A stretch of 64,000 nucleotides of DNA. It comes from Microbulbifer variabilis ATCC 700307 (lineage in GTDB: Bacteria > Pseudomonadota > Gammaproteobacteria > Pseudomonadales > Cellvibrionaceae). A program made the translations under genes and the position numbers. The first letter of the stretch is position 1, and each line of letters starts with the position of its first letter. Positions 34,994 to 42,971 of the stretch are shown here, piece by piece. Location: positions 434,001-498,000 of the forward strand of contig NZ_AQYJ01000029.1 in NCBI RefSeq assembly GCF_000380565.1. The letters are read 5' to 3'. The notes beneath the pieces are model-generated. The model made no database searches. It was given only the letters and a program-made list of their open reading frames with translations, and was not told the origin of the DNA.

Positions 34994-35458
34994 GTGTCCC
35001 GTCAAGCCACCCTAATAACGCTCTCCCTGGGATTTGTCTTAATTTTCCTCAATTTGATGCCTCATTTGGGACATGCAGAAGAAGGAGTATTGGGTGTGCC
35101 TACTACCAACCTGGAGATGCGTTTTACCGAAGCGGCGGTGGTAGCTCAGGTGGAGGTTATAGGAATTCATAGGGATGTAGACAGCGCTCTCTCAGAGCCG
35201 GGTGTCACAGCAATTTCAGGCTATGTTTATTCGGCTGTTCCTGAACAGATATGGAAGGGGGCTGTGGCAGATCAAATCACATTTCGTTTGGGGCTGGAGT
35301 TTTGCGATACCAAGCTTGAGAAAGGGGAGCGTTATTTGATCTTTGCCAGTCTGGATAGTTATGGACGGCTACAACTGCGCAGCTGCGATGCCGCAGTGGT
35401 GGAATCTGATGCAGAGGAGCTCTTAGCAGAGCTCAATGAATTCACCACCCGAGGATAG
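34994..35458 (+). CDS. Hypothetical secreted protein, TIMP/NTR-like
   Basis: A 154-residue protein with a signal peptide (hydrophobic to about residue 24, cleavage near GHAEE). The mature region (FTEAAVVAQVEVIGI, IWKGAVADQITFRLG, FCDTKLEKGERYLIFAS, then LRSCDAA) has the strand order and spacing of netrin/TIMP-like OB folds, where a secreted protein senses or inhibits; this is a weak resemblance. Two cysteines (near 116 and 136) could pair. Start is GTG with GGAGAAAG about 4 bases upstream. Single gene. Confidence 0.6.
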   Translation: MSRQATLITLSLGFVLIFLNLMPHLGHAEEGVLGVPTTNLEMRFTEAAVVAQVEVIGIHRDVDSALSEPGVTAISGYVYSAVPEQIWKGAVADQITFRLGLEFCDTKLEKGERYLIFASLDSYGRLQLRSCDAAVVESDAEELLAELNEFTTRG

Positions 35459-35813
35459 GTGCTTTAAGAGCGCCACCAGTAACTTTGTTGATCTAATTTT
35501 GTTGAATAGAACTGTTGGTTGTAAGTTGCCTGCTATTTACAGCAATCCAAACTCTCCAAGTGGAGGTTACCTCCTTGAAGTACGCCAATGCCGAGTTATT
35601 CTTATCAGTATTGGCGTCATCTTCTTTTAGTCGATATGCGTTGAATTACTTGGCGCTGGCGTCAAAAGGCCTTAGGGCCAGCTATTATTGCCGCAGGGAT
35701 GCAGTGTGAGGCAAGCCTATAGTGCTCACTGCCGTGGGCCCAAAAGCCCAGGCGCTTAGCCGGCCTTGCAATAAGTGTTTTCCAGAAACCGCTTGGGGTC
35801 GAGAGGTCGACGT
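35459..35813. other. Intergenic region, no gene seen
   Basis: About 355 bases. Short frames here have no family features. The last 150 bases are richer in G+C with several small self-complementary runs (for example GGGCCC-AAAA-GCCC near 35738), which may be a structured leader of the next gene. No RNA family was recognised. Confidence 0.4.
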
Positions 35814-36362
35814 ATGAAGAAGCTATTGATTCCATTGATCATTTTGTTACTGATCATCGGATACTTTATGTCTCGCAGTGGCGAACACAAGGCCAAAGAA
35901 GCCTATGACTCAATGGATCAGCCAAAGAGCGAGCAAATGAACGATAACTCCACGCCGTCGGGTAGCGGCAGTGGTAGTGATTCTTCTTCGCCTAACGGCA
36001 CCACCACACCACCTGATGGCATGGGTAACCCCGATACCCAGGTGCCACAGGAATCCGATCAGACAGATCCCACACCTCCTGGGGGTAGCGCTTCCACTAG
36101 CTCTGGCTCAGTTCCCTCGAGCGGCGGACCAACCCCGGAGCCTGGGGAAGCAGATGCAGAGACTGCTAGTGGCAATCCTGATGATTCAACCCCACAGGAA
36201 GAGCCGAGCACGGCAAGCCCCGCTGGTGAAGCTGTTGATGAAGCCTCCAGTGAAGCCCAGCAAGCAGTAGAGGGTGCTGAAAATATGGAAAGTAATCCCG
36301 GTGATACCGACACGGGCACTGATGAGGGAATGGAAAGTAATTCTGGCCAGCCCCAGCAATAG
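35814..36362 (+). CDS. Membrane-anchored, low-complexity Ser/Pro/Gly/Asp-rich protein
   Basis: A 182-residue protein. An N-terminal transmembrane anchor (KKLLIPLIILLLIIGYFM) is followed by about 150 residues of disordered, acidic sequence rich in Ser, Pro, Gly, Asp, Glu and Thr, without repeats of fixed length. The frame extends back to 35775, but GAGAGG lies 7 bases before the ATG at 35814. It is probably an inner-membrane protein with a periplasmic tail. No family recognised. Confidence 0.6.
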   Translation: MKKLLIPLIILLLIIGYFMSRSGEHKAKEAYDSMDQPKSEQMNDNSTPSGSGSGSDSSSPNGTTTPPDGMGNPDTQVPQESDQTDPTPPGGSASTSSGSVPSSGGPTPEPGEADAETASGNPDDSTPQEEPSTASPAGEAVDEASSEAQQAVEGAENMESNPGDTDTGTDEGMESNSGQPQQ

Positions 36363-36396
36363 ATAGAACAGAAAGTAGGAACTAGGAGATCGGTGA

Positions 36397-36418
36397 GGGT
36401 CGCCTGTTTAGGCGGCCC
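36397..36418 (+). terminator. Terminator hairpin
   Basis: GGGTCGCCT-GTTT-AGGCGGCCC forms a 9-bp stem with one G-T pair, 34 bases after the stop of the low-complexity gene, followed by a short A/T-rich stretch. Confidence 0.65.
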
Positions 36419-36435
36419 AAAGCTATTTTAACAGA

Positions 36436-36804
36436 ATGATCGAGCACAAATGGTGTCAGGGACACAAAATCCTAGAAATTCGCCCCAAGGGAAAGTTTTC
36501 TGCAGAAGATTTCCATCAGCTGGCGTCACAAGTAGATCCAGTGATCAGGGAACAGGGCAGAATAGAAGGACTAATGATCGACGCAGAGGATTTTGCTGGA
36601 TGGGAAAATTTCGTCGCGATGATTACTCATTTTCGTTTTGTGCACGATCACCATAAACACATACAAAAAATTGCGGTGGTGTCCGACAACCCTGTTTTAA
36701 GTTTTATGCCGCATTTGGTTTGTCATTTTATCAGCGCAGAAGTCCGCCCGTTTAACTCGAATGAGAAGTCTGAAGCTCTGGAATGGTTGGAAAATCCGGG
36801 GTAG
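36436..36804 (+). CDS. SpoIIAA-like STAS-fold protein
   Basis: A 122-residue protein of the SpoIIAA-like family (STAS-related fold). It begins KILEIRPKGKFSAEDFHQL, contains GLMIDAEDFAGWENFVAMITHFRFVHDHHKHI with the phospho-site-like DAEDFAGW segment, and ends with IAVVSDNPVLSFMPHLVCHF and EALEWLEN. The family is common in proteobacteria and its role is not known; some members bind lipids or membranes. No Shine-Dalgarno sequence is evident. It lies 35 bp upstream of rsmJ. Confidence 0.82.
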   Translation: MIEHKWCQGHKILEIRPKGKFSAEDFHQLASQVDPVIREQGRIEGLMIDAEDFAGWENFVAMITHFRFVHDHHKHIQKIAVVSDNPVLSFMPHLVCHFISAEVRPFNSNEKSEALEWLENPG

Positions 36805-36839
36805 CATCACGCACCATCTAACGATTTTTAGGAGTAGTG

Positions 36840-37643
36840 GTGAGTCCAGCATTGGCCATTATCGCGGCGGCCAAAGATTACCTTGCCGCTGCTGAGCAAC
36901 TTTCCAACCAACTTGACCTTCCCTGCCTGGGTGTTGAAGATCCCACAGAAATTTGTGATTTTCCGCAGGTGCTACGTTGCGGTGAGCAACTACAGTTGTG
37001 CGCGACGGGAAAAAAAGCACCGGGACCTGTGGTTGTGGACTTTGTTGGTGGGGCTATGGCGCACAGGCGTAAATATGGTGGCGGTAAAGCGCAGCCAGTC
37101 GCTAAAGCTGTTGGTATACGGCCTGGTTTTCACCCCCGTGTTTTGGATGCGACCGCAGGGCTCGGACGTGATGCCTTTGTTTTGGCATCATTGGGCTGTG
37201 AAGTCCTGATGTTAGAGCGTAACCCAGTGGTGTATTTGTTGCTGCAAGATGGCTTGAGGAGGCTGCAGGAAGCTGCAGTCCTTGATCCAGAGTTGATATT
37301 GGTGGCTGAGCGATTGTCCCTTACTGATCGAAAAGACTCTTCTGCTGACTGGCTGGCACAGCAAGCGGAAGGTTCCTGGCCTGTTGTCTTCCTGGACCCA
37401 ATGTTCCCGCCACGGGGCAAAAGTGCCAAAGTAAAAAAAGAGATGGTGGCTTTCCACTATTTGGTAGGAGCAGACGAAGATGCGGATGCTTTACTTGAGC
37501 CCGCGCTTAAGGCCTGTTATTACCGTACCGTGGTCAAGCGCCCGAAGCAGGCTCCGCATCTGGGTGAAAAAAAGCCCACGCTCTCGCTTGAGGGTAAGTC
37601 AGGACGTTTTGATATCTATACCAAACATGGCGTTCCTGGCTAA
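36840..37643 (+). CDS. rsmJ: 16S rRNA (guanine1516-N2)-methyltransferase RsmJ
   Basis: A 267-residue RsmJ. Family marks are GGAMAHRRKYGGGKAQ before the SAM fold, motif I RVLDATAGLGRDAFVLASLG, motif II MLERNPVV and the motif IV VVFLDPMFPPRGKSA. RsmJ methylates N2 of G1516 in 16S rRNA using S-adenosylmethionine. Two GTG codons occur in a row; AGGAG is 5 bases before the second one (36840), so it is preferred to 36837. A hairpin follows. Confidence 0.95.
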   Translation: MSPALAIIAAAKDYLAAAEQLSNQLDLPCLGVEDPTEICDFPQVLRCGEQLQLCATGKKAPGPVVVDFVGGAMAHRRKYGGGKAQPVAKAVGIRPGFHPRVLDATAGLGRDAFVLASLGCEVLMLERNPVVYLLLQDGLRRLQEAAVLDPELILVAERLSLTDRKDSSADWLAQQAEGSWPVVFLDPMFPPRGKSAKVKKEMVAFHYLVGADEDADALLEPALKACYYRTVVKRPKQAPHLGEKKPTLSLEGKSGRFDIYTKHGVPG

Positions 37644-37658
37644 GCCACTTTAAGAATG

Positions 37659-37691
37659 TTTAGCTGGCGGCTTATGCAACCACCGGCTAAA
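37659..37691 (+). terminator. Hairpin after rsmJ
   Basis: TTTAGCTGG and CCGGCTAAA form a 9-bp stem with one mismatch, 16 bases after the rsmJ stop. Confidence 0.5.
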
Positions 37692-37869
37692 TATCGAATC
37701 AGGTAATATCATATTGCGTCTTACCCAAAAGCAGGGTGCTCTCATTTGCTAGCTCCTTTTCCTTCCTAAACAGCTGGTTGTAGCTGGTCACAGGGTCTAT
37801 GTTGCCTTGGTGCCTGGTGGCATTTTGGTTTCTACTGCTATGTTGTTGCAAAACATCCATATGTAAAAA

Positions 37870-37889
37870 CCCTCTTGGTATAAAGAGGG
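37870..37889 (+). promoter_or_regulatory. Leader hairpin upstream of glutamate decarboxylase
   Basis: CCCTCTT-GGTATA-AAGAGGG is a perfect 7-bp dyad about 50 bases before the decarboxylase start. It may be an operator or an RNA leader hairpin; no regulator can be named. Confidence 0.35.
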
Positions 37890-37940
37890 GGATATGCAGC
37901 GGCCTTTCATTGATGCAGATTAATGGCAAGGAGGTTGGCT

Positions 37941-39314
37941 ATGAGAGAGAAGTCTCCGTTCGACCTGTTTTTTGATGAGTACAATGAGGATATTCCTGAA
38001 GATCACTTTCCCCGTGACAGTATTTGTGCTTATGCCGCCGAATCCATTGTAACCAGTGAAACCTGGTCTGACGCCAAACCGGCTATGAACCTGTCGTCCT
38101 TTGTCACCACCTTTACCGAGCCCGAAGCTTTTGAAGTGGCAAAAAAGCACTATCTCAAAAATTATATCGATCATGATATGTATCCCCAGCTTTTTGCTAT
38201 GGAAGCACGGATGGTGCGCTGGTTGCACGAACTTTGGAATGGCCCGAAGAATGTAGAACCCTATGGTGCAGCGACAATAGGCTCTTCAGAAGCTTGTATG
38301 TTGGCGGGTCTGGCCCATAAATGGCGCTGGCGTAAGAGGCGAGAGAAAACAGGTAAAGATGGGGGCAGGCCTAACTTGGTCACAGGTGCCAATGTACAAA
38401 TTGTGTGGGAAAAATTTATGCGCTATTTTGATGTAGAGCCACGCATTGCCCCGCTTAAGCCTGGACATTACCGTTTTACCAGTGAACACCTGGATACGTT
38501 AGTAGATGAGAATACAATAGCAGTGGTGGCTATTGCGGGGCAGACATTTACCGGTGAGGATGATTCCTTCCGTGCGATCCATAATTGGTTGGATAGTTAT
38601 CAGGAAACTACTGGCCATGATGTCCCTATGCATATTGATGCTGCATCCGGTGGATTTGTGAACCCGTTTTTATATCCGAATTACCACTGGGATTTTCGCC
38701 TGCCGAGAGTTAAATCTATCAACGCGTCCGGTCATAAATTTGGCTTAGTGCCGCCAGGTTTAGGTTGGATAATTTTTAGAGAGCGTGCTGTTTTTGATGA
38801 GGACTTGATGTTTTATGTAAACTATTTGGGTGGTGAGATGCCTACTGCCACATTGAACTTTAGCCGCAATGCCTCCACTGTTGCCTACCAGTATTACAAC
38901 TTTATTCGTCTCGGTTTTAAGGGTTACCAGGATATTATGCAGCATACTTTGGATAACGCTCAGACTTTACGTAATCGTTTAGTTGAGAGTGGCTACTTTG
39001 AGATTATGAACAAGACTCAGCGTATCCCGGTAGTGGCGATGACTCTGAATAATAAGATTACCAATTTTAATGAGTATGATATTTCAGATAAGGTCCGTGA
39101 GCGGGGTTGGGTTCTGTCAGCTTATTCGATGCCGCCAAACGCCCAATCAGTAAATACCTTGCGAATAGTGGTGCGCCCACACCTTAATCTGAATGCAATA
39201 CATGGCCTGGCAGATGACATCATTAACGCCTGCAACTGGTTGAAGCAACACGGCGGCAATGCCAGCCCACCGAAACTGCACGACCCTCGGAAGGTGGCGC
39301 CGAGTAAGTGTTAG
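37941..39314 (+). CDS. gadB: Glutamate decarboxylase
   Basis: A 457-residue PLP-dependent decarboxylase of the GadB group. The N-terminal KSPFDLFFDEYNED region precedes the conserved ATIGSSEACMLAGLAHKWRW, the PLP-aspartate MHIDAASGGFVNPF, and the Lys motif INASGHKFGLVPPGLGW. The enzyme converts glutamate to GABA while using a proton, which serves acid resistance. The frame begins at 37923, but AAGGAGG ends 6 bases before the ATG at 37941. No gadC antiporter gene lies beside it. Confidence 0.93.
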   Translation: MREKSPFDLFFDEYNEDIPEDHFPRDSICAYAAESIVTSETWSDAKPAMNLSSFVTTFTEPEAFEVAKKHYLKNYIDHDMYPQLFAMEARMVRWLHELWNGPKNVEPYGAATIGSSEACMLAGLAHKWRWRKRREKTGKDGGRPNLVTGANVQIVWEKFMRYFDVEPRIAPLKPGHYRFTSEHLDTLVDENTIAVVAIAGQTFTGEDDSFRAIHNWLDSYQETTGHDVPMHIDAASGGFVNPFLYPNYHWDFRLPRVKSINASGHKFGLVPPGLGWIIFRERAVFDEDLMFYVNYLGGEMPTATLNFSRNASTVAYQYYNFIRLGFKGYQDIMQHTLDNAQTLRNRLVESGYFEIMNKTQRIPVVAMTLNNKITNFNEYDISDKVRERGWVLSAYSMPPNAQSVNTLRIVVRPHLNLNAIHGLADDIINACNWLKQHGGNASPPKLHDPRKVAPSKC

Positions 39315-40032
39315 TTTTCGTTTTCGGGTGAAAGTTGCTTTTAGGTGTTCTCTGTTATATAGAAAAATAACGTAATATTTGAGGTAAATTTTAATATCTG
39401 TTTCTTATAAGGATTTAAAAAGAATAATCAATAATCATTCCTTCAGGTTATTGAAGCATACTCCAACATATATACATCGCTCACATTAATAGCCGCTAGA
39501 CTGGGGCCCTGAATATTCGGTCTATATTATGGGATACAGACTATGAGTTGCAGGTACTCCGTAGTTTGGCAGTGGGCATACATGCAATTTTAGTTGAGGT
39601 GATCAAGGTAAAACTACTAAGAAATATCCCTATGCCAAAGGTGGAATTTTTGAGGCCTTAGTGGCAAGCTGGGTTGAAAAGTGGGGCTAATCAGATCTTT
39701 GGAGCGCTTTATCGGTAGGGGGGAAGATTGACGATAAAAAATGATAATTTTAGCCCAGCGATCTTCTTCAATATATCGATCCAAATTTAAAAATAGGGTT
39801 GATGGACGCTTCTTAATATGATCTTTTTTTCAGCTTTGGGGGCGGGGCTTGCAATGTTAATGATTGGCAAACAGCAATAATTGAGAAATATCTCGAGTAA
39901 GGATATGCTTCAGCAGAATCGGATTATTGGGTTGCCTCTGATAATGATGTGCAATTAGGGGCTGTGGCCAAGTATTTAGGCCATGTTAATACTCAGTATC
40001 AATTCTAACTTGTCAGTGTTTTGGGGAAGTTC
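39315..40032. other. Intergenic region with possible degraded coding remnants
   Basis: About 720 A+T-rich bases. A plus-strand reading ending at 40008 gives DYWVASDNDVQLGAVAKYLG then HVNTQYQF-stop, a phrase that looks coding (C-terminal Phe as in outer-membrane barrels), but a stop lies 13 codons upstream and no start is seen. Another open phrase ends near 39690 (GGIFEALVASWVEKWG). These may be remnants of lost genes; none can be called. Confidence 0.35.
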
Positions 40033-40776
40033 ATGTTTCAAAAGTTAAAGGCCTCTTTGGGTATTGGTGCCGCAAAGGTTGATACAGTATTGGAAAGTAG
40101 CAGCATACTTCAAGGCGGTGTCCTTAAAGGAAACATTCATATCGCCGGTGGAGACGTGGAACAACAGATTGATGCTATCAATTTGAAACTCTGTACTGAG
40201 GTGAAAATTGAAAATGATAACGGCGTTAGTTACCAGCAATTTGTCCTGGATCAAATTCAGGCTCTGGAACCATTTTTGATCAATGCTAATGAATCCAAGC
40301 AGTTACCCTTTGAGCTTAAATTGAATGACGAAACTCCGGTAACCGCACTTAACACGCGCAAGAACCAATGTCGGGTTTGGTTAGAGACCGTGTTAGATAT
40401 TGATTTTGCGCTCGATCCTAAGGATAGAGATCTTCTGCAAGTACGGCCCTTACCTGTTGTCGAAAAGGTGATCGCGGCGATAGAGCAGGGTGGATTTAGC
40501 ATGGTGAAAGCGGATGTCGAGAAGGGGTACCTGAGGGGAGGGAACTTTTCTTCAAAATCTGGATGTTACCAGGAGATTGAGTTTAAGAATTCAGGTCTTC
40601 TTAGTTCAAAAGAAATTGAACTTTCTTTTATTCTGGAGGGGGGAATGGTGCACTGCTTGGCAGAAGTTGATCGTAGATTTGGTCTGCGAGGCGATCAATA
40701 TCGTTCTTTTACCTTGCATCGCGATGCCGATGAGAAGGAAGCTACTGCGGCTGTCCAATCAATATTGACACTGTAG
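40033..40776 (+). CDS. Spo0M family (sporulation-control-like) protein
   Basis: A 247-residue Spo0M protein, arrestin-like fold. It starts MFQKLKASLGIGAAKVDTVL and continues with the family's GGVLKGNIHIAGGDVEQQID and PFELKLNDETPVTA, plus a C-terminal section ending DEKEATAAVQSILTL. In Bacillus Spo0M takes part in sporulation control; in Gram-negative bacteria the role is unknown, as there is no sporulation. The frame extends to 40021, but GGGGAAG precedes the ATG at 40033. Single gene, convergent with an SDR gene. Confidence 0.9.
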   Translation: MFQKLKASLGIGAAKVDTVLESSSILQGGVLKGNIHIAGGDVEQQIDAINLKLCTEVKIENDNGVSYQQFVLDQIQALEPFLINANESKQLPFELKLNDETPVTALNTRKNQCRVWLETVLDIDFALDPKDRDLLQVRPLPVVEKVIAAIEQGGFSMVKADVEKGYLRGGNFSSKSGCYQEIEFKNSGLLSSKEIELSFILEGGMVHCLAEVDRRFGLRGDQYRSFTLHRDADEKEATAAVQSILTL

Positions 40777-40822
40777 TTAGTAGTGCCATCCATTCTAATT
40801 TGTTAAGACATTTGCATGCTGA

Positions 40823-40874
40823 AACCCGCGATGTGTTAATAATAGCAGGCGCTAGTCATTAAACATCGCGGGTT
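40823..40874. terminator. Long inverted repeat between convergent genes
   Basis: AACCCGCGATGT and ACATCGCGGGTT form a perfect 12-bp stem around a 28-base loop between the ends of the Spo0M and SDR genes. It could be a bidirectional terminator or a small structured element. Confidence 0.55.
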
Positions 40875-40911
40875 ATTCGGTTATCAATGTTTAGCTAATT
40901 TTGCTTGACAA

Positions 40912-41646
40912 TTATTCACTGAAATCTGCAGTGACAATCGTATCTGAGAATCCTTGATAGGCGGCCTCAAACATCTTAGCCATAGGGTCTGGGAATAGGT
41001 GAAAGTCCCCGTTTGCGAGGGACTCAACAATGCCTTTGGCTACAGTACTGGGAGCCTCTCCCTCCTCCAATCCTGCCTGCTTGGCCATATCGGTTTCTAT
41101 TGGGCCTGGATGCACGCTGAGTACTTGTACTCCACGCTCTCCAAGTGTTTCTCGAAGGGCTTGAGTTATTGCGTAGCTTGCGGCCTTGGAGGCGGAATAG
41201 GTGCTCACCTGGGTGAAGGCACGCAGAGATACGACAGAATTCAATTGGACCAGTGCGCCGCGGTTCTTTTCCAGTTGAGGTGCAAAGGCCTTGGCAATCC
41301 TTACTAGCCCGAATAGGTTTACATTCAACTCGTGCTGCAGAGACTCTTCAACCTGCTCGCCGAGGGGTTCCGTAGGAGCTAGTACCCCGGCATTGTTGAC
41401 CAGGATATCCAAGTCCTGGATTTCTTTTGCTAGTGCTTTTATTCCATTGCCATCCGTAACATCCAGTTGCACGGGGACTACCTTAGCACCGTATCTTCTA
41501 GTGAACTCAGCGGTGGTCCCGGGGCTTCGCACCGCCAGATAGACTTTTTTTGCCCCCTCCTCAATAAAGGTTTCCACAATGGATTTGCCAATACCGCGAT
41601 TGGCTCCGGTGACCAGTGCAACTTTGCCTTGAACGGAAATACCCAT
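40912..41646 (-). CDS. SDR-family oxidoreductase
   Basis: A classical short-chain dehydrogenase of 244 residues. The cofactor motif is TGANRGIG (about 13-20), then NNAGVLAP, a catalytic Ser in LVQLNSVVS and the pair YSASKAA. The Arg in the second strand (VRSPG) suggests NADP(H). The frame runs back to 41736, but AGGAG is 8 bases before the ATG at 41644-41646 (MGISVQGK). It is divergent from a TetR regulator with two palindromes between, so its expression should be induced by an unknown compound, perhaps an aldehyde or quinone. Confidence 0.88.
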   Translation of the reverse strand: MGISVQGKVALVTGANRGIGKSIVETFIEEGAKKVYLAVRSPGTTAEFTRRYGAKVVPVQLDVTDGNGIKALAKEIQDLDILVNNAGVLAPTEPLGEQVEESLQHELNVNLFGLVRIAKAFAPQLEKNRGALVQLNSVVSLRAFTQVSTYSASKAASYAITQALRETLGERGVQVLSVHPGPIETDMAKQAGLEEGEAPSTVAKGIVESLANGDFHLFPDPMAKMFEAAYQGFSDTIVTADFSE

Positions 41647-41682
41647 CCTGATTCTCCTGTGAGTGATTACTATCTTCAATCT

Positions 41683-41696
41683 GTACCGATCGGTAT
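41683..41696. promoter_or_regulatory. TetR operator, copy 1
   Basis: GTACCGATCGGTAT contains the perfect 12-bp palindrome TACCGATCGGTA. It lies 37 bp upstream of the SDR start and 65 bp upstream of the TetR start. Confidence 0.8.
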
Positions 41697-41711
41697 GATT
41701 TGAATTGAAGT

Positions 41712-41725
41712 GTACTGATCGGTAC
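41712..41725. promoter_or_regulatory. TetR operator, copy 2
   Basis: GTACTGATCGGTAC is a second near-perfect copy of the same palindrome. The centres are 29 bp apart, close to three helical turns, so two repressor dimers could bind on the same face of DNA and block both promoters. Confidence 0.8.
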
Positions 41726-41760
41726 AATATTGTCAAATGGTTTTTTGAAGAGACTTCACT

Positions 41761-42375
41761 ATGGCGGGGCGCAGACTTGAGTTTGATAAGCCGAGCGCAC
41801 TGGATGCTGCGATGCGAGTGTTCTGGAAGAAGGGATATGTGGGGACATCTTTAGCAGATTTAACCGGGGCTATGGGGATCAATAAGCCCAGTCTTTATTC
41901 TGCTTTTGGAAATAAAGAAGCGCTTTTCGTGCAGGCTTTACATCAATATTTAGAAAAACATGCCAAAGATCGCTTGGCTTATTTAAGTGACGATAAGCTG
42001 ACGCTGACTCAGCGGATCTCTGGTTTCCTCCTTGCAACCGTCAGGGGCCAGTTGGCCGAAGAGACCCCTAAGGGCTGCTATTTGGCCCAGGGTCTGTCGG
42101 AGACTGCTGGAGAAGGGCTTCCCAAGGCAGCTATACAGGCCTTAAAAGCGGCTGATGAGGAGAATATGCGTTTGCTGGTGCGTTTCTTTCAGAGTGATGC
42201 TGACTCCCAATACTTGGGTTTAGATCGACAGGCGGAAAAGGTGGCTTTATACCTGGTGGCTCTGCTTCACGGCACTGCATCCCTGTCCCGGTCGGGCAGG
42301 AGCAAGTCTGAGTTGGAGGGTATCCTGGGATTTGCGCTGCGTGGCCTGGGAATCAATGAGGATGGGAAGCGGTGA
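41761..42375 (+). CDS. TetR/AcrR family transcriptional regulator
   Basis: A 204-residue TetR protein: GRRLEFDKPSALDAAMRVFW, then KKGYVGTSLADLTGAMGINKPSLYSAFGNKEALF. The ligand domain contains PKGCYLAQGLSE, a Cys block also found in the TetR protein at 9482. The start codon is 25 bp from the second operator copy. It should repress itself and the divergent SDR gene. A reactive Cys might sense electrophiles, but this is inference. Confidence 0.9.
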   Translation: MAGRRLEFDKPSALDAAMRVFWKKGYVGTSLADLTGAMGINKPSLYSAFGNKEALFVQALHQYLEKHAKDRLAYLSDDKLTLTQRISGFLLATVRGQLAEETPKGCYLAQGLSETAGEGLPKAAIQALKAADEENMRLLVRFFQSDADSQYLGLDRQAEKVALYLVALLHGTASLSRSGRSKSELEGILGFALRGLGINEDGKR

Positions 42376-42422
42376 TCTGCCTCTACGCTGGATGGCAGGG
42401 GCAGATCTTACAAAATATTGCC

Positions 42423-42971
42423 TCAGAAGCGCCTACGGAACATTGGCAGGGGTTGATCTGTTCCTGTTTGGTAGCTGTCACCGAAATCACTAAGGGAGTC
42501 TTTTAAGCTGACAAGGGGCTGTTCACCCTCAAAAGCATAAGCGTTAAAGCCACAGCGTTGAAGGTAGGTAAGCTGATCCCGCATAAAACCACCCACGGCC
42601 CGCAATTCGCCTTTAAAGCCAAACCGCTCGCGCAGTAGGCGGCCGGCTGTGAAGCCACGGCCATCGGCGAAAGCAGGAAAATTTATAGCGATCAGTGGAA
42701 GCTCTACAGCCCCATCACCAATCAGCTCCGCGCCTTCCTCGCTATCAAGCCAGACGCCGATTTCATCATGGCGAGCCGCGAGAGCTTCTTGATTATCTTT
42801 CCACTGGCGCAAGGGCAGGATTACCTTGCCATCGGGTAAAGCAGACAGATCAAAATCTTCGCCAGCTTCAACTTGGGGTATCAGCTGCCACTCATTGGGG
42901 CTAACCTCGCCATTGAGGATCAGCTCGGCGGGATTGCCCGGCTGCGGGCCCAGTTTAGCTGGCTTTGGCAT
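42423..42971 (-). CDS. DUF934 protein linked to sulfite reductase
   Basis: A 182-residue DUF934 protein. It contains WQLIPQVEAGEDFDLSALPDG, a central VWLDSEEGAELIG and the family hallmark INFPAFADGRGFTAGRLLRE, with RAVGGFMRDQLTYLQRCGFN downstream. DUF934 genes nearly always follow cysI-type sulfite reductase genes and are thought to support the reductase. The frame extends to 43073, but GGAGAG precedes the ATG at 42971; it overlaps the reductase gene by 17 bp, so the two are coupled. Confidence 0.9.
   Translation of the reverse strand: MPKPAKLGPQPGNPAELILNGEVSPNEWQLIPQVEAGEDFDLSALPDGKVILPLRQWKDNQEALAARHDEIGVWLDSEEGAELIGDGAVELPLIAINFPAFADGRGFTAGRLLRERFGFKGELRAVGGFMRDQLTYLQRCGFNAYAFEGEQPLVSLKDSLSDFGDSYQTGTDQPLPMFRRRF

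Noticed and set aside
37699-37929. 76-codon minus-strand frame before the decarboxylase gene
   Set aside because: Lies in the leader and promoter region with no coding signature.
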